Source: Mesorhizobium sp. M1D.F.Ca.ET.043.01.1.1 (GTDB lineage Bacteria > Pseudomonadota > Alphaproteobacteria > Rhizobiales > Rhizobiaceae). From it: a stretch of DNA of 64,000 nucleotides. A program made the translations under genes and the position numbers. Where the stretch lies: positions 4,030,001-4,094,000 of the forward strand of contig NZ_CP034444.1 in the NCBI RefSeq assembly GCF_003952385.1, given 5' to 3'. This document shows positions 55,816 to 64,000 of the stretch, piece after piece. Position 1 is the stretch's first letter. Each line of letters starts with the position of its first letter. Under the pieces are notes generated by a model, which worked only from the letters and a program-made list of their open reading frames with translations, ran no database searches and had not been told where the DNA came from.

Positions 55816-56160
55816 ATGTTGACACTGGTAAATCGCCTAAGGACGGCAGCGCATCTTGATCGCCTTCGAATCCTGGGCCTTTGCGCGCATGCGGATCTAA
55901 CCGTCGGCGAGCTGGCCGATATTACCAGTCTGCCTCGCGAGCAGGTTCGACGCCACGTTCGGCGGCTGGGCAGAGCCAACTTTCTTTGCTGCAACGAACA
56001 ACGTCCGCAGTCTTCGTACCATATGCAAGCAGGAGGCAAGGATGGCGGGCTGGCTCAATTGGTGGTCGATCTCCTGCCCCACGATGATGGCCATCATAAA
56101 AGAGACCTACAACGCCTGGAAGCAATACAAGACGCGCGGTTGAAGGGACCGCCTGCTTGA
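55816..56160 (+). CDS. ArsR-type regulator, truncated (SahR-like, without methyltransferase domain)
   Basis: 114 residues. The winged helix LRTAAHLDRLRILGLCAHAD, LTVGELADITSLPREQVRRH and VRRLGRANFL is clear. The tail (LAQLVVDLLPHDDGHHKRDL, QRLEAIQDARLKG) matches the linker found in ArsR proteins that continue into a SAM-dependent methyltransferase domain, which is absent here because a stop follows. Such proteins (SahR type) control methionine and SAH-cycle genes, and glyA and metK lie directly downstream. The HTH may still work without its sensor domain. Confidence 0.7.
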   Translation: MLTLVNRLRTAAHLDRLRILGLCAHADLTVGELADITSLPREQVRRHVRRLGRANFLCCNEQRPQSSYHMQAGGKDGGLAQLVVDLLPHDDGHHKRDLQRLEAIQDARLKGPPA

Positions 56161-56197
56161 TCGTGAAATAGATCAGTCCAAATGGAGCGCGACTACC

Positions 56198-57518
56198 ATG
56201 GATAACTCCGCCGGCGGCGCCATCGCGCAGCCCGACACTTACGGGCGGCCTCACTTAGCCGCCGTCGACTCCCGCGTTCACGAACTGCTTCTAAGACAGG
56301 AGCGTCAGGAGCGGACAACTCTCAAACTGATCGCCTCCGAGAACTTTGCCTCCTCGGCGGTGTTGGAAGCGACCGGGTCGATTTTCACCAACAAGTATGC
56401 CGAGGGATACCCCGGTGCGCGCTACTACGCCGGAAACGAGATCGTCGATGAGCTTGAGACCCTCGCGATCGAGCGCCTGAAAGCGCTATTTGGCAGTGAA
56501 CACGCGAACGTCCAGCCTTATTCAGGCTCGCCAGCCAACCAGGCTGTCTATCGCGCGCTTTTGAGCCCCCGTGACAAAGTCATGGGCTTGCCTTTACCCG
56601 AAGGCGGCCATCTGACTCACGGTTGGTCCGTCAATTTTTCCGGCAGCGATTATCAGCGCGTCCCGTACAGGCTGCACGAAAAGACACAGCAAATTGACTA
56701 TGACCACTTGCGCGAGACCGCCAAGCGGGAACGCCCGAAGCTAATTTGGGTCGGCGGAACTGCTTATCCGCGTATTTTTGACTACGCGGCAATGGCCGAA
56801 ATTGCTTCGGAGGTGAACTCGTATCTGGTGGCTGACATCGCCCACATCTGCGGCCTGGTTGTCGCAGGAGTGCATCCGAACCCCGTGTCCCATTGCGATG
56901 TGGTCACCAGCACCTCTCACAAGTCGATCCGCGGTCCCCGGGGTGGCTTCATTTTATCAAGGAATGAAGACCGTTATCAGCCCCTCCATCATCCGAAGAG
57001 CAAACACAATCTGCGCCGTGTTCCCTCTTCTGCAAGGCGGACCGCATATGAATACTATCGCCGCGCTTGCCGTCGCTTTGCAGGAAGCAGCGAACTCGTC
57101 CTTTCGTGTCTACGGTCAGCAGATCGTCCACAACGCCAAGGCTCTGGCCCAGGCGCTTCTGGAGCGAGGTTATGAACTCGTCACTGGGGGCACTGACAAT
57201 CACATGCTGATCCTTGATCTTCGGGACCGGCCGCTGTCAGGCAAAGCCTATGCGGAGCGCTTATCGCGTGCAGGCATCATTGCGAATTTCAATATGGTCC
57301 CGGGCGACCGGCGGCATCCGGCGCTGACAAGCGGCATCCGCTTAGGGACACCAGCGGTGACGTCCATGGGCATGCGCGAAACGGAGATGGTGCAGATCGC
57401 CGCTTTCATCGACTCGGTCTGCCGCCAGCCCGATGACCAGGAAGTTCATGCGAGCGTACGAAGAGACGTTGCCGACTTCTGCACTGCGTTCGATGTTCCC
57501 GGCATCCGCGACCGATAA
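56198..57518 (+). pseudogene. glyA: Serine hydroxymethyltransferase, one frameshift
   Basis: The first frame gives a normal SHMT N-terminal half (IASENFASSAVLEATGSIFT, NKYAEGYPGARYYAGNEIVD) through the PLP-lysine region STSHKSIRGPRGGFILSRNE near 56960. Homology then continues in the next frame (ICAVFPLLQGGPHMNTIAAL, ELVTGGTDNHMLILDLRDRP, TSGIRLGTPAVTSMGMRETE) to the stop at 57518. The total length is 440 codons plus one base. A one-base insertion between about 56955 and 57010 explains this. If the sequence is right no full enzyme is made. SHMT makes glycine and 5,10-methylene-THF. Confidence 0.85.
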
Positions 57519-57575
57519 GCCACCCCAATCCAGAAACTCCTCACTAACTCCAGCACTTGAAGCGAGGGCATTTTT

Positions 57576-58751
57576 ATGACCAGGCAGTTCGTGTTCTCTT
57601 CCGAATCCGTCGGCGCGGGACACCCCGACAAGATGGCAGACAACATCTCCGATGCCATTCTCGATGCGGTCCTGCGCACCGATCCGAAGGCGCGCGTCGC
57701 CTGTGAAGTGTTGGTGAAGACGGGGATGGTCGTTGTGGCTGGCGAGATCACCAGCCATGCCCACATCGATTACAGCCAAGTCGCCCGCGATACGATACTC
57801 GATATTGGCTACGACGATGATGCGATTGGCTTTGATGGTCGACGTTGCGCCGTCGTTCTGGCCCTCACCGAGCAGTCGCCCGACATAAGCCAGGGCGTTG
57901 ATGAAGGACGAGGGCAGGATCTCGGGCAAGGGGCAGGGGATCAGGGCATCATGTTTGGATTCGCATGCAACGAGACGGATACATTGATGCCCCTGCCGAT
58001 CCAACTCGCTCACCATTTGACGAAAAGACAGGCCGAGGTCCGGAAAGCGGGACAGCTTGGCTGGCTGCGTCCGGACGTGAAATCTCAAGTGTCGGTACGC
58101 TACGAAGGGCTCCGCCCGGTGGCGCTGGATACCATAGTCCTGTCAACGCAGCATGACGAAGCGGTCTCACAAGCCACGGTCCGCGAAGGCGTCATTGAGG
58201 AGATCATAAAACCGGTCCTGCCGGCCCACCTGGATACTTCGGGGATCAGATTTCTGGTCAACCCAACAGGGCGGTTCGTGGTCGGTGGGCCTGCCGGCGA
58301 CTGCGGCCTCACAGGACGGAAGATCATCGTCGATTCCTACGGTGGGACCGGGCGTCACGGCGGCGGTGCCTTTTCGGGCAAGGACCCATCCAAGGTTGAC
58401 CGCTCGGCGGCCTATGCCGCCCGGTATGTCGCGAAGAACATCGTTGCCAGCGGCCTTGCAGAGGTCTGCGAGGTTCAGCTTGCCTACGCGATCGGCGTGG
58501 CCAGTCCGGTTTCTGTCATGGTCAATACCTTCGGAACCGCAAGGATCGAGGAAAAAAGGATCGAGCGCCTTGTTCTCGAGGTTTTCAATCTCCGACCGAA
58601 AGGCATCATCAAGATGCTTGATCTCTTACGGCCGATATACCGCAAGACGGCGACATACGGACACTTCGGGCGTGAAGAGCCTGAGTTCACTTGGGAGAAG
58701 ACGGACAAAGCTGACGATTTGCTGCGTGAAGCCGGACCGGCAGCTGCGTGA
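57576..58751 (+). CDS. metK: S-adenosylmethionine synthetase
   Basis: 391 residues, full length. [20 protein letters not shown], the ATP-binding [16 protein letters not shown] and the P-loop-like [20 protein letters not shown] are intact. The enzyme makes SAM from methionine and ATP in the cytoplasm. The segment [24 protein letters not shown] region ([20 protein letters not shown]) is typical of the alpha-proteobacterial form. It follows glyA after 57 bases, so it is probably co-transcribed with the ArsR-type gene and glyA. Confidence 0.95.
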   Translation: MTRQFVFSSESVGAGHPDKMADNISDAILDAVLRTDPKARVACEVLVKTGMVVVAGEITSHAHIDYSQVARDTILDIGYDDDAIGFDGRRCAVVLALTEQSPDISQGVDEGRGQDLGQGAGDQGIMFGFACNETDTLMPLPIQLAHHLTKRQAEVRKAGQLGWLRPDVKSQVSVRYEGLRPVALDTIVLSTQHDEAVSQATVREGVIEEIIKPVLPAHLDTSGIRFLVNPTGRFVVGGPAGDCGLTGRKIIVDSYGGTGRHGGGAFSGKDPSKVDRSAAYAARYVAKNIVASGLAEVCEVQLAYAIGVASPVSVMVNTFGTARIEEKRIERLVLEVFNLRPKGIIKMLDLLRPIYRKTATYGHFGREEPEFTWEKTDKADDLLREAGPAAA

Positions 58752-58851
58752 GGGCGGCTGGATCAAGCGCATGCGGCAACCCATTTCAACTCGCGAGACC
58801 ACGCCCGGCCGGCGTGGCAAGAAGCCGGCTCGGGTTTTGGCGGAGATTTTG

Positions 58852-59865
58852 ATGCCGGATTATGACGTGCTTTGCATCGGCAATGCCATTGTCGACATCA
58901 TCGCCCAGTGCGACGAGGAATTCCTCGAGACCAACGGCATCATCAAGGGCGCGATGAACCTCATCGACACACAACGCGCCGAACTGCTCTACAGCCGCAT
59001 GGGTCCGGCGATCGAAGCGTCCGGCGGCAGCGCCGGCAACACGGCGGCCGGCGTCGCCAGCTTTGGCGGCCGCGCGGCCTTCTTCGGCAAGGTCTCCAAC
59101 GATGCGCTGGGCGAAATCTACGCCCACGACATCCATGCGCAGGGCGTCGCCTTCGGCACCACGCCGCTCAAGGGTGAGCCGCCGACGGCGCGCTCGATGA
59201 TCTTCGTCACGCCCGACGGCGAGCGCTCGATGAACACCTATCTCGGCGCCTGCGTCGAGCTTGGCCCTGAGGATGTCGAAGCCGACAAGGCGTCCGGCGC
59301 CAAGGTCACCTATTTCGAAGGCTATCTGTGGGACCCGCCGCGCGCCAAGGAGGCAATCCGCCAGACGGCGAAGCTGGCGCACGCGGCAGGCCGAGAAGTG
59401 TCGATGACGCTATCGGATTCGTTCTGCGTCGACCGCTACCGCGACGAATTCCTCGACCTGATGCGCTCGGGCACGGTCGACATCGTCTTTGCCAACAGCC
59501 ACGAGATCAAGTCGCTCTACCAGACATCGTCGTTCGACGAGGCGCTGGCCCAGATCCGCAAGGATTGCCGGATCGCCGCCGTCACCCGCTCGGAAAAAGG
59601 CTCGGTGATCGTGCGCGGCGACGAGACCGTGGTGATCAAGGCGACCGCCATCAAGGAACTGGTCGACACGACGGGCGCCGGCGATCTCTATGCCGCCGGC
59701 TTCCTGCATGGCTACACGCAAGGCCGCGACCTGCAGACTTGCGGCGACCTTGGCTCACTGGCAGCCGGATTGGTGATCCAGCAGATCGGCCCCAGGCCCC
59801 GTCAGAATTTGCGCCGCGAGGCCGAGCAGGCGGGGCTGACCATTCCGGACGTTCAAACGAGTTAG
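58852..59865 (+). CDS. PfkB-family sugar kinase, likely adenosine kinase
   Basis: 337 residues from ATG 58852, with CGGAG seven bases upstream. The frame stays open far upstream, but that part shadows met[21 protein letters not shown] and the substrate segment [18 protein letters not shown] are at the N-terminus, and the PfkB end motif [20 protein letters not shown] holds the catalytic Asp. This type is usually annotated as adenosine kinase in Rhizobiales. Placed beside metK it would recycle adenosine released from SAH. Base use is more GC-rich, chromosome-like, than the T3SS genes. Confidence 0.9.
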   Translation: MPDYDVLCIGNAIVDIIAQCDEEFLETNGIIKGAMNLIDTQRAELLYSRMGPAIEASGGSAGNTAAGVASFGGRAAFFGKVSNDALGEIYAHDIHAQGVAFGTTPLKGEPPTARSMIFVTPDGERSMNTYLGACVELGPEDVEADKASGAKVTYFEGYLWDPPRAKEAIRQTAKLAHAAGREVSMTLSDSFCVDRYRDEFLDLMRSGTVDIVFANSHEIKSLYQTSSFDEALAQIRKDCRIAAVTRSEKGSVIVRGDETVVIKATAIKELVDTTGAGDLYAAGFLHGYTQGRDLQTCGDLGSLAAGLVIQQIGPRPRQNLRREAEQAGLTIPDVQTS

Positions 59866-59930
59866 TGGCCTACCTTCCCGTTGTGCAGGCTATCTCGCCA
59901 GAAGCGCAATCACGGAATAGGGAAATCCTG

Positions 59931-60965
59931 ATGTCGAACATGATGAAGGCGCTTGTGAAGGCCAAGGCCGAACCGGGCATCTGGATGGAAGAGGTGCCGG
60001 TGCCGGAAATCGGCCCCAACGACGTGCTGATCAAGATCAAGAAGACGGCGATCTGCGGCACCGACGTGCACATCTACAATTGGGACCAGTGGGCGCAGAA
60101 GACGGTGCCGGTGCCGATGGTGACGGGCCATGAATTCGTCGGCACCGTTGCCGATTTCGGCGCAGCGGTCACCGAATACAAGGTCGGCCAGCGTGTATTG
60201 GGCGAAGGCCACATCGTCTGCGGCCATTGCCGCAACTGTCGCGCCGGGCGAGGGCATCTGTGCCGCAACACACTCGGCGTCGGCGTCAACCGTCCAGGCG
60301 CCTTCGGCGAGTATCTGGCGATCCCGCAGCACAATGTCGTGCCGATCCCCGACGATGTGCCCGATGAGATTGCCGCGATCTTCGATCCCTTGGGCAATGC
60401 CGTCCACACCGCATTGTCCTTCGATCTGGTCGGCGAGGACGTGCTGGTGACTGGCGCCGGGCCGATCGGCATCATGGGCGCGCTCGTCGCCCAATGCGTC
60501 GGCGCGCGCAAAGTGGTCATCACTGACATCAACCCGGTGCGGCTGGCGCTAGCCAAGAAACTCGGCGTCCAGCATGTCGTCGACGCCTCGAAGGAGAAGC
60601 TGCGCGACGTCATGCCGGTGCTCGGCATGACCGAGGGGTTCGACGTCGGGCTCGAAATGTCAGGCGCCGCCCCCGCTTTCCGCGACATGATCGACACCAT
60701 GAACAATGGCGGCAAGATCGCCATTCTGGGCATCGCGCCGACCGGCTTCGAGATCGACTGGAACAAGGTCATCTTCAAGATGCTGCATCTCAAAGGCATC
60801 TACGGCCGCGAGATGTTCGAAACCTGGTACAAGATGATCGCGCTTGTGCAGGGTCCGCTGGATGTCTCCGGCCTGATCACCCACCGCATCGGCATCGACG
60901 ATTTTCAGATCGGTTTCGATGCGATGAAGAGCGGCAGTTCCGGCAAGGTGGTGATGGACTGGTAG
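59931..60965 (+). CDS. tdh: L-threonine 3-dehydrogenase
   Basis: 344 residues from ATG 59931; ATG 59940 is also possible. The zinc-binding [20 protein letters not shown] and [12 protein letters not shown], the structural zinc loop [20 protein letters not shown] and the Rossmann segment [20 protein letters not shown] are intact. The enzyme oxidises threonine to 2-amino-3-ketobutyrate, which gives glycine. It lies 65 bases after the kinase gene. Glycine links it to glyA and the one-carbon pool. Confidence 0.95.
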   Translation: MSNMMKALVKAKAEPGIWMEEVPVPEIGPNDVLIKIKKTAICGTDVHIYNWDQWAQKTVPVPMVTGHEFVGTVADFGAAVTEYKVGQRVLGEGHIVCGHCRNCRAGRGHLCRNTLGVGVNRPGAFGEYLAIPQHNVVPIPDDVPDEIAAIFDPLGNAVHTALSFDLVGEDVLVTGAGPIGIMGALVAQCVGARKVVITDINPVRLALAKKLGVQHVVDASKEKLRDVMPVLGMTEGFDVGLEMSGAAPAFRDMIDTMNNGGKIAILGIAPTGFEIDWNKVIFKMLHLKGIYGREMFETWYKMIALVQGPLDVSGLITHRIGIDDFQIGFDAMKSGSSGKVVMDW

Positions 60966-61406
60966 GGATTGCCTTGGCCGCTATTCAGGAAAAGCTGACG
61001 ACAGCACCTCTGGTCCGCCGGACATTTTCCAACTAGGGGAACATGGCTGGGTGGAGAGCTATGGCTCCGCTACGTGCGCTCGCTAATCATACACGGCGAC
61101 GTATCGCGGCCCACCCGGTGACGGTCGATGGGGCAATTCGCTTCAGTCGATGACGGAAACCCGGTGAACCGATGCTGAGGCCCCGACGCGATCGTCTATT
61201 TCCTATGATCTGCGATTGAGGTCGAGGTGTTGCCGCTTTCAGCGGGTAAAATGCGATAGACGACTTCCGGTACCCTTCCGGTCAGCGAAAAGGAAGGCAA
61301 CGAGCCGCATTGCCTCAAGCAAAATGTTACCAATAGTGTCCTGTTCCAAAGGGGATGGACAGGTCGTGCCATTCCGGTTCGGGGGAAGGATGGCGCGGCT
61401 CAGCAT
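60966..61406. other. No recognisable gene
   Basis: No credible frame. The region separates tdh from a transposase remnant. Confidence 0.45.
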
Positions 61407-61900
61407 GGCGACACGGTGAAGCGGCGATCGTGGAGCTTTATTGCGGCGTTGACAAGCGGCGCATTCTGGATGAGTTCGAGGCGGTAACCGGCTATTATTC
61501 GCAAGCGCGCGATCCGTCTTATGAACCGTCGTGAGCAGAGGCCGTCTGCGGGCAAGAGCCGCAGCCGCTGTTACGGCAGCGATGTCCGCGACGCGCTCAT
61601 CGTGTTGTGGGAGGATTCGGAGCGGCTGGGTCCGCATCGACGCTCGCGGCGGCCAGCGCCGCCGGGCAGGAATGAGTTCGCAGTTCGCCGCTCGGTGCCA
61701 GCCCGCACCTTCGGCGATTGGAAAGATCCGCCGCCCGGCTTTGTTGAGCGCATTCGGGCACGTCTTCGTCAGGGAGCTTCGTGCAGACGATGGTGCTGAC
61801 CGGATTGCCGCCGGCTGGACCGATTGCATTCCGCTCCGCACGCGCGACAGCGGCAATGTGATCATGGCGATCAAGCAGGCCCGCTCCCGGTTTCGCTGAC
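61407..61900 (+). pseudogene. DDE transposase/integrase-catalytic-region remnant
   Basis: VELYCGVDKRRILDEFEAVT, CYGSDVRDALIVLWEDSERL, ARTFGDWKDPPPGFVE and then, in other frames, VQTMVLT and DCIPLRTRDSGNVIMAIKQA. The order is that of an integrase-catalytic-region transposase with an N-terminal HTH. At least two frameshifts, and the C-terminus is missing. Confidence 0.65.
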
Positions 61901-62294
61901 CCTGTGCTGCTGTTTGCCGGCATCCGCCCGCACAGGAAGAGCTTGTAAAAGCGGTCGGTGCGGAAATCGAGGAGCCGTTGGTCGTCGATCTTCAGCCTGA
62001 ACGCGGTCGTTTGCTGGTGCCGCAAATCGGCTGTTGCATGTACATCCCTGTCAGACGTCAGTTTTCCTCGCCTATTTTGGTGTCGAGCGCGAAGTGCTCC
62101 AACCAGATTGCAAGGCTTTTTGGAAATGAGAGCGGCTTTGCGCAGGGCGCTCCGTTGTTGAGCATTCAAGCTACCAAGCCAATGACGCGCAGGTTCCACC
62201 AGGCTCGCCAGCCTTGAAGGACAGCGAAAAAAGCAGAGCACGACAGACACAACAGTGCATCAGGACGCCGCAGTCGTTGAAGATGGTGCGCTGC
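61901..62294. other. No recognisable gene
   Basis: Only overlapping short frames up to the nod box. Confidence 0.4.
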
Positions 62295-62341
62295 ATCCAT
62301 ACCGTGGATGCATTCGATCCAAATAATCGATTTGTTCAATC
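62295..62341 (+). promoter_or_regulatory. nod box of ttsI
   Basis: 47 bases: ATCCATACCGTGGATG, then CGATCCAAATAATCGATTT, then GTTCAATC. This is an excellent match to the NodD-binding consensus and reads toward ttsI, 320 bases away. Confidence 0.92.
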
Positions 62342-62363
62342 AGTTTCTCGAAAGCTAACCCTA
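62336..62363 (+). promoter_or_regulatory. tts-like box overlapping the ttsI nod box
   Basis: ATCAGTTTCTCGAAAGCTAA then CCCTACC. Apart from its first bases it equals the nopX tts box (TCAGTTTCTCGAAAGCTAA). It begins inside the last bases of the nod box. Confidence 0.65.
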
Positions 62364-62660
62364 CCCTCTGTGGGAATCGGGCTCTGAGCCGCGACGCTGC
62401 CTTGCGAGCGCAGGGGCTGCACGTAGGAGAGATGATGCAACGAGAAATCGCACGCGGGTTGCTGGCCTCGTGGGTTCGCCGACCGGCGTATTTGAGCCCG
62501 TCAGTTGGTCCTCACCCGCGCCTATTGCCACCGAGCGACTTGCATGTCCCTCCGACTCGGACCAGTTCCGAGAGCTGCGACGAGTTGCGCGCCGTGTGCT
62601 CCGATCAGATGGCCGCCGGTGACGCGTTCGATGGGCCGTCCCTCTTCGAGAGGAGATGAA
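62364..62660 (+). other. Long ttsI leader
   Basis: About 300 bases with no start codon of its own that has a good ribosome-binding site. The ttsI frame is open back to 62505 but lacks any receiver-domain homology there. Confidence 0.5.
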
Positions 62661-63347
62661 ATGCGAACGCTGCTCGTGGATCATCATGCGGATCTTGCGC
62701 GCGCCATGCGACTTGCGCTCGGGGATGGCGGCTTCGTCGTTGATGTCGTTGGTACTCTGGAACTGGCTTCGAGTGCATTTTCTTGCGCCAGCTATGAAAT
62801 TCTCCTGCTGGAATTGGCTCTGCCAGATGGCGATGGCTTGGGTTGGCTGAGGCAGTTGAGGACCCACGGGCATTCAGTTCCTGCCGTCATTATGAGCAGC
62901 CTTAACGATCTCGATAAGCGAATTGCGATCTTCAACGGTGGTGCGGACGACTTTCTGCTCAAACCCATCTCTACCGATGAGCTTATTGCCAGAATGAGAG
63001 CCATTCTGCGCCGGGCGACACAGATGACCGACCTGAGGCTCGTATTTGGCAATCTCGACTTTGATCCGGTCGCCCGCCAGGTTTTCGTTGATGGGCACCC
63101 AATGATGATCGCACGTCGCGAACTCTGTATTCTAGAGCACCTGCTTAACCGGGCAGGCCGCATCGTGCCCCGTGCGCAATTGGAAGATCACCTCTATTCA
63201 TTCAACGACGACGTGTCTGCCAACGCGCTTGAAGTCGGAATTTATCGTTTACGGGGACATCTGACCAGATCAGGTGCAACGCCACGGATCAAGACCATCC
63301 GAGGCATTGGTTACATCCTAGAATTGACTGACGCCTCGTCCGCATAG
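62661..63347 (+). CDS. ttsI: TtsI, transcriptional activator of the T3SS
   Basis: 228 residues from ATG 62661, with AGGAG six bases upstream. It has a receiver-like domain (MRTLLVDHHADLARAMRLAL) and an OmpR-type winged helix (MIARRELCILEHLLNRAGRI, ALEVGIYRLRGHLTRSG). In place of the phospho-acceptor Asp is Glu51 (ILLLELALPDGDG), and the acidic pocket reads VDHH rather than EDD. Activity is therefore probably independent of phosphorylation, fitting the lack of a partner kinase gene. TtsI binds tts boxes. It is under a nod box and directly upstream of rhcC2, as in NGR234. Confidence 0.95.
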   Translation: MRTLLVDHHADLARAMRLALGDGGFVVDVVGTLELASSAFSCASYEILLLELALPDGDGLGWLRQLRTHGHSVPAVIMSSLNDLDKRIAIFNGGADDFLLKPISTDELIARMRAILRRATQMTDLRLVFGNLDFDPVARQVFVDGHPMMIARRELCILEHLLNRAGRIVPRAQLEDHLYSFNDDVSANALEVGIYRLRGHLTRSGATPRIKTIRGIGYILELTDASSA

Positions 63348-63373
63348 TTTGTCGAATCGAAAGAAGATCTATT

Positions 63374-64000
63374 TTGCTGATCCTTCAACATCCTTGCCAT
63401 GCGCTCAATTGGCGGGCGATCGCCAACAAGGTTACAAGACCTGCAGTTCCCCGTTACCTGGGCCATCTCCTCTGCGCGCTTATTGTGACTTTCCCACTTG
63501 GTGTCGCGGCGCAAAACAAGCAGGACAAAGGCCCGCCGCATGCGGCTTCGAATAGCATCAACGCCACGCTGACCCTTTCCTCTTCGCTCGGGGAGACCGT
63601 TCATCTGCCCGCGCCAGCCACGACCATCTTTGTTGCTGACCCCACGATCGCGGATTTTCAGGCGCCATCGAGCAAAACAATCTTCGTCTTTGGCAAGAAA
63701 TCGGGGCGGACCAGCCTATTCGCCTTGGATGGCAATGGCGAGCCTCTCGCCGAATTGCGTATCGTTGTCACGCAACCGATCGGGGATTTACGCGCCATGT
63801 TGCGGGAGCAGGTCGGCGACTATCCCATCCGCGTCAACTATACGCCGCGCGGCGCAATCCTTAGCGGGACGGCGCCCGACGCAGAGGTCGCCGACACCGC
63901 AAAAAGAGTCACTGAGCAATATCTGGGCGACGGAGCGCAAGTCGTCAACAACATCAAGGTCGCTGGATCCCTGCAAGTTAACCTCAGCGTGCGCGTAGCC
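63374..64000 (+). CDS. rhcC2: Secretin pore subunit RhcC2, 5' part (3' end outside window)
   Basis: About 209 codons from a likely TTG at 63374, 27 bases after ttsI; the start is uncertain because no ATG is near. The signal peptide ends at PLGVAAQ. Residues about 60-135 (ATLTLSSSLGETVHLPAPAT, TIFVFGKKSGRTSLFALDGN) are a pilus-type secretin N-domain (CpaC-like), then a BON-like segment (IRVNYTPRGAILSGTAPDAE) begins. The secretin barrel would follow outside the window. Together with RhcC1 it forms the outer-membrane channel. Confidence 0.85.
   Translation, partial: MLILQHPCHALNWRAIANKVTRPAVPRYLGHLLCALIVTFPLGVAAQNKQDKGPPHAASNSINATLTLSSSLGETVHLPAPATTIFVADPTIADFQAPSSKTIFVFGKKSGRTSLFALDGNGEPLAELRIVVTQPIGDLRAMLREQVGDYPIRVNYTPRGAILSGTAPDAEVADTAKRVTEQYLGDGAQVVNNIKVAGSLQVNLSVRVA

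Noticed and set aside
58285..58851. Long open frame upstream of the adenosine kinase-like gene
   Set aside because: It is the shadow of metK in another frame; the family start is [10 protein letters not shown] at 58852.
61239..61874. 211-codon minus-strand frame
   Set aside because: Antisense to a clear transposase remnant on the plus strand.
1..64000. CRISPR arrays, tRNA or rRNA genes, attachment sites
   Set aside because: No regularly spaced repeats, and no tRNA cloverleaf or rRNA segment was recognised by eye; a tRNAscan and an att-site search at the island ends would be needed for certainty.

Overview
This window looks like a symbiosis island of a Mesorhizobium-type rhizobium. It holds an almost complete rhizobial type III secretion system (T3SS) in the nolXWBTUV-rhcN-rhcU order, with its regulator TtsI behind a nod box. 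It also has a second nod box, four NifA/sigma54-type promoters, Ros/MucR and HipBA genes, and a dense litter of broken insertion sequences and integrases. No tRNA, rRNA or CRISPR array was seen.

Layout. 1-3000: a large autotransporter whose passenger starts with a pepsin-like aspartic protease domain (cut by the window edge). 3000-24600: a rearranged accessory zone. It has two inverted copies of a stand-alone M41-like metallopeptidase gene behind NifA-type promoters, a potassium transporter (kup), hipBA, a succinate-semialdehyde dehydrogenase, a double M16 peptidase with its own NifA-type promoter, and many fragments (dnaE2, IS256, IS21, tyrosine integrases, DUF2285, and a decayed second copy of the dehydrogenase/M16 pair). 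24600-31000: a histidine kinase/response regulator pair with a divergent lipoprotein gene, a second partly decayed regulator-lipoprotein unit, and a DUF418 membrane protein. 31700-33200: a cold-shock gene and a zinc-ligand-deficient Ros/MucR gene with a nod box upstream of it.

33500-54760 is the T3SS. The minus-strand operon nopC-like/nopA/y4yQ/rhcV/y4yS is followed by a plus-strand candidate effector, a NopP-like effector, the core minus-strand operon nolB-rhcJ-nolU-nolV-rhcN-y4yJ-rhcQRSTU, then plus-strand rhcC1 and nopX. Matches to the TtsI-binding tts box stand before each main unit. 54760-61000 carries a truncated ArsR-type regulator, frameshifted glyA, metK, an adenosine kinase-like PfkB gene and tdh, which together form a methyl-cycle/one-carbon group inside the T3SS locus. 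62295-64000 has a nod box overlapping a tts-like box, ttsI and the start of rhcC2.

How it fits together. Plant flavonoid, NodD and a nod box would switch on ttsI. TtsI, whose phospho-acceptor aspartate is replaced by glutamate, would act through the tts boxes on the T3SS and effectors. NifA would drive the two M41-like genes, the M16 peptidase and a small ORF inside nodules. The two-component system appears to control a separate cell-surface regulon: the aspartic-protease autotransporter and two lipoproteins share one 20-bp direct-repeat box, 48-49 bases upstream of each start codon.
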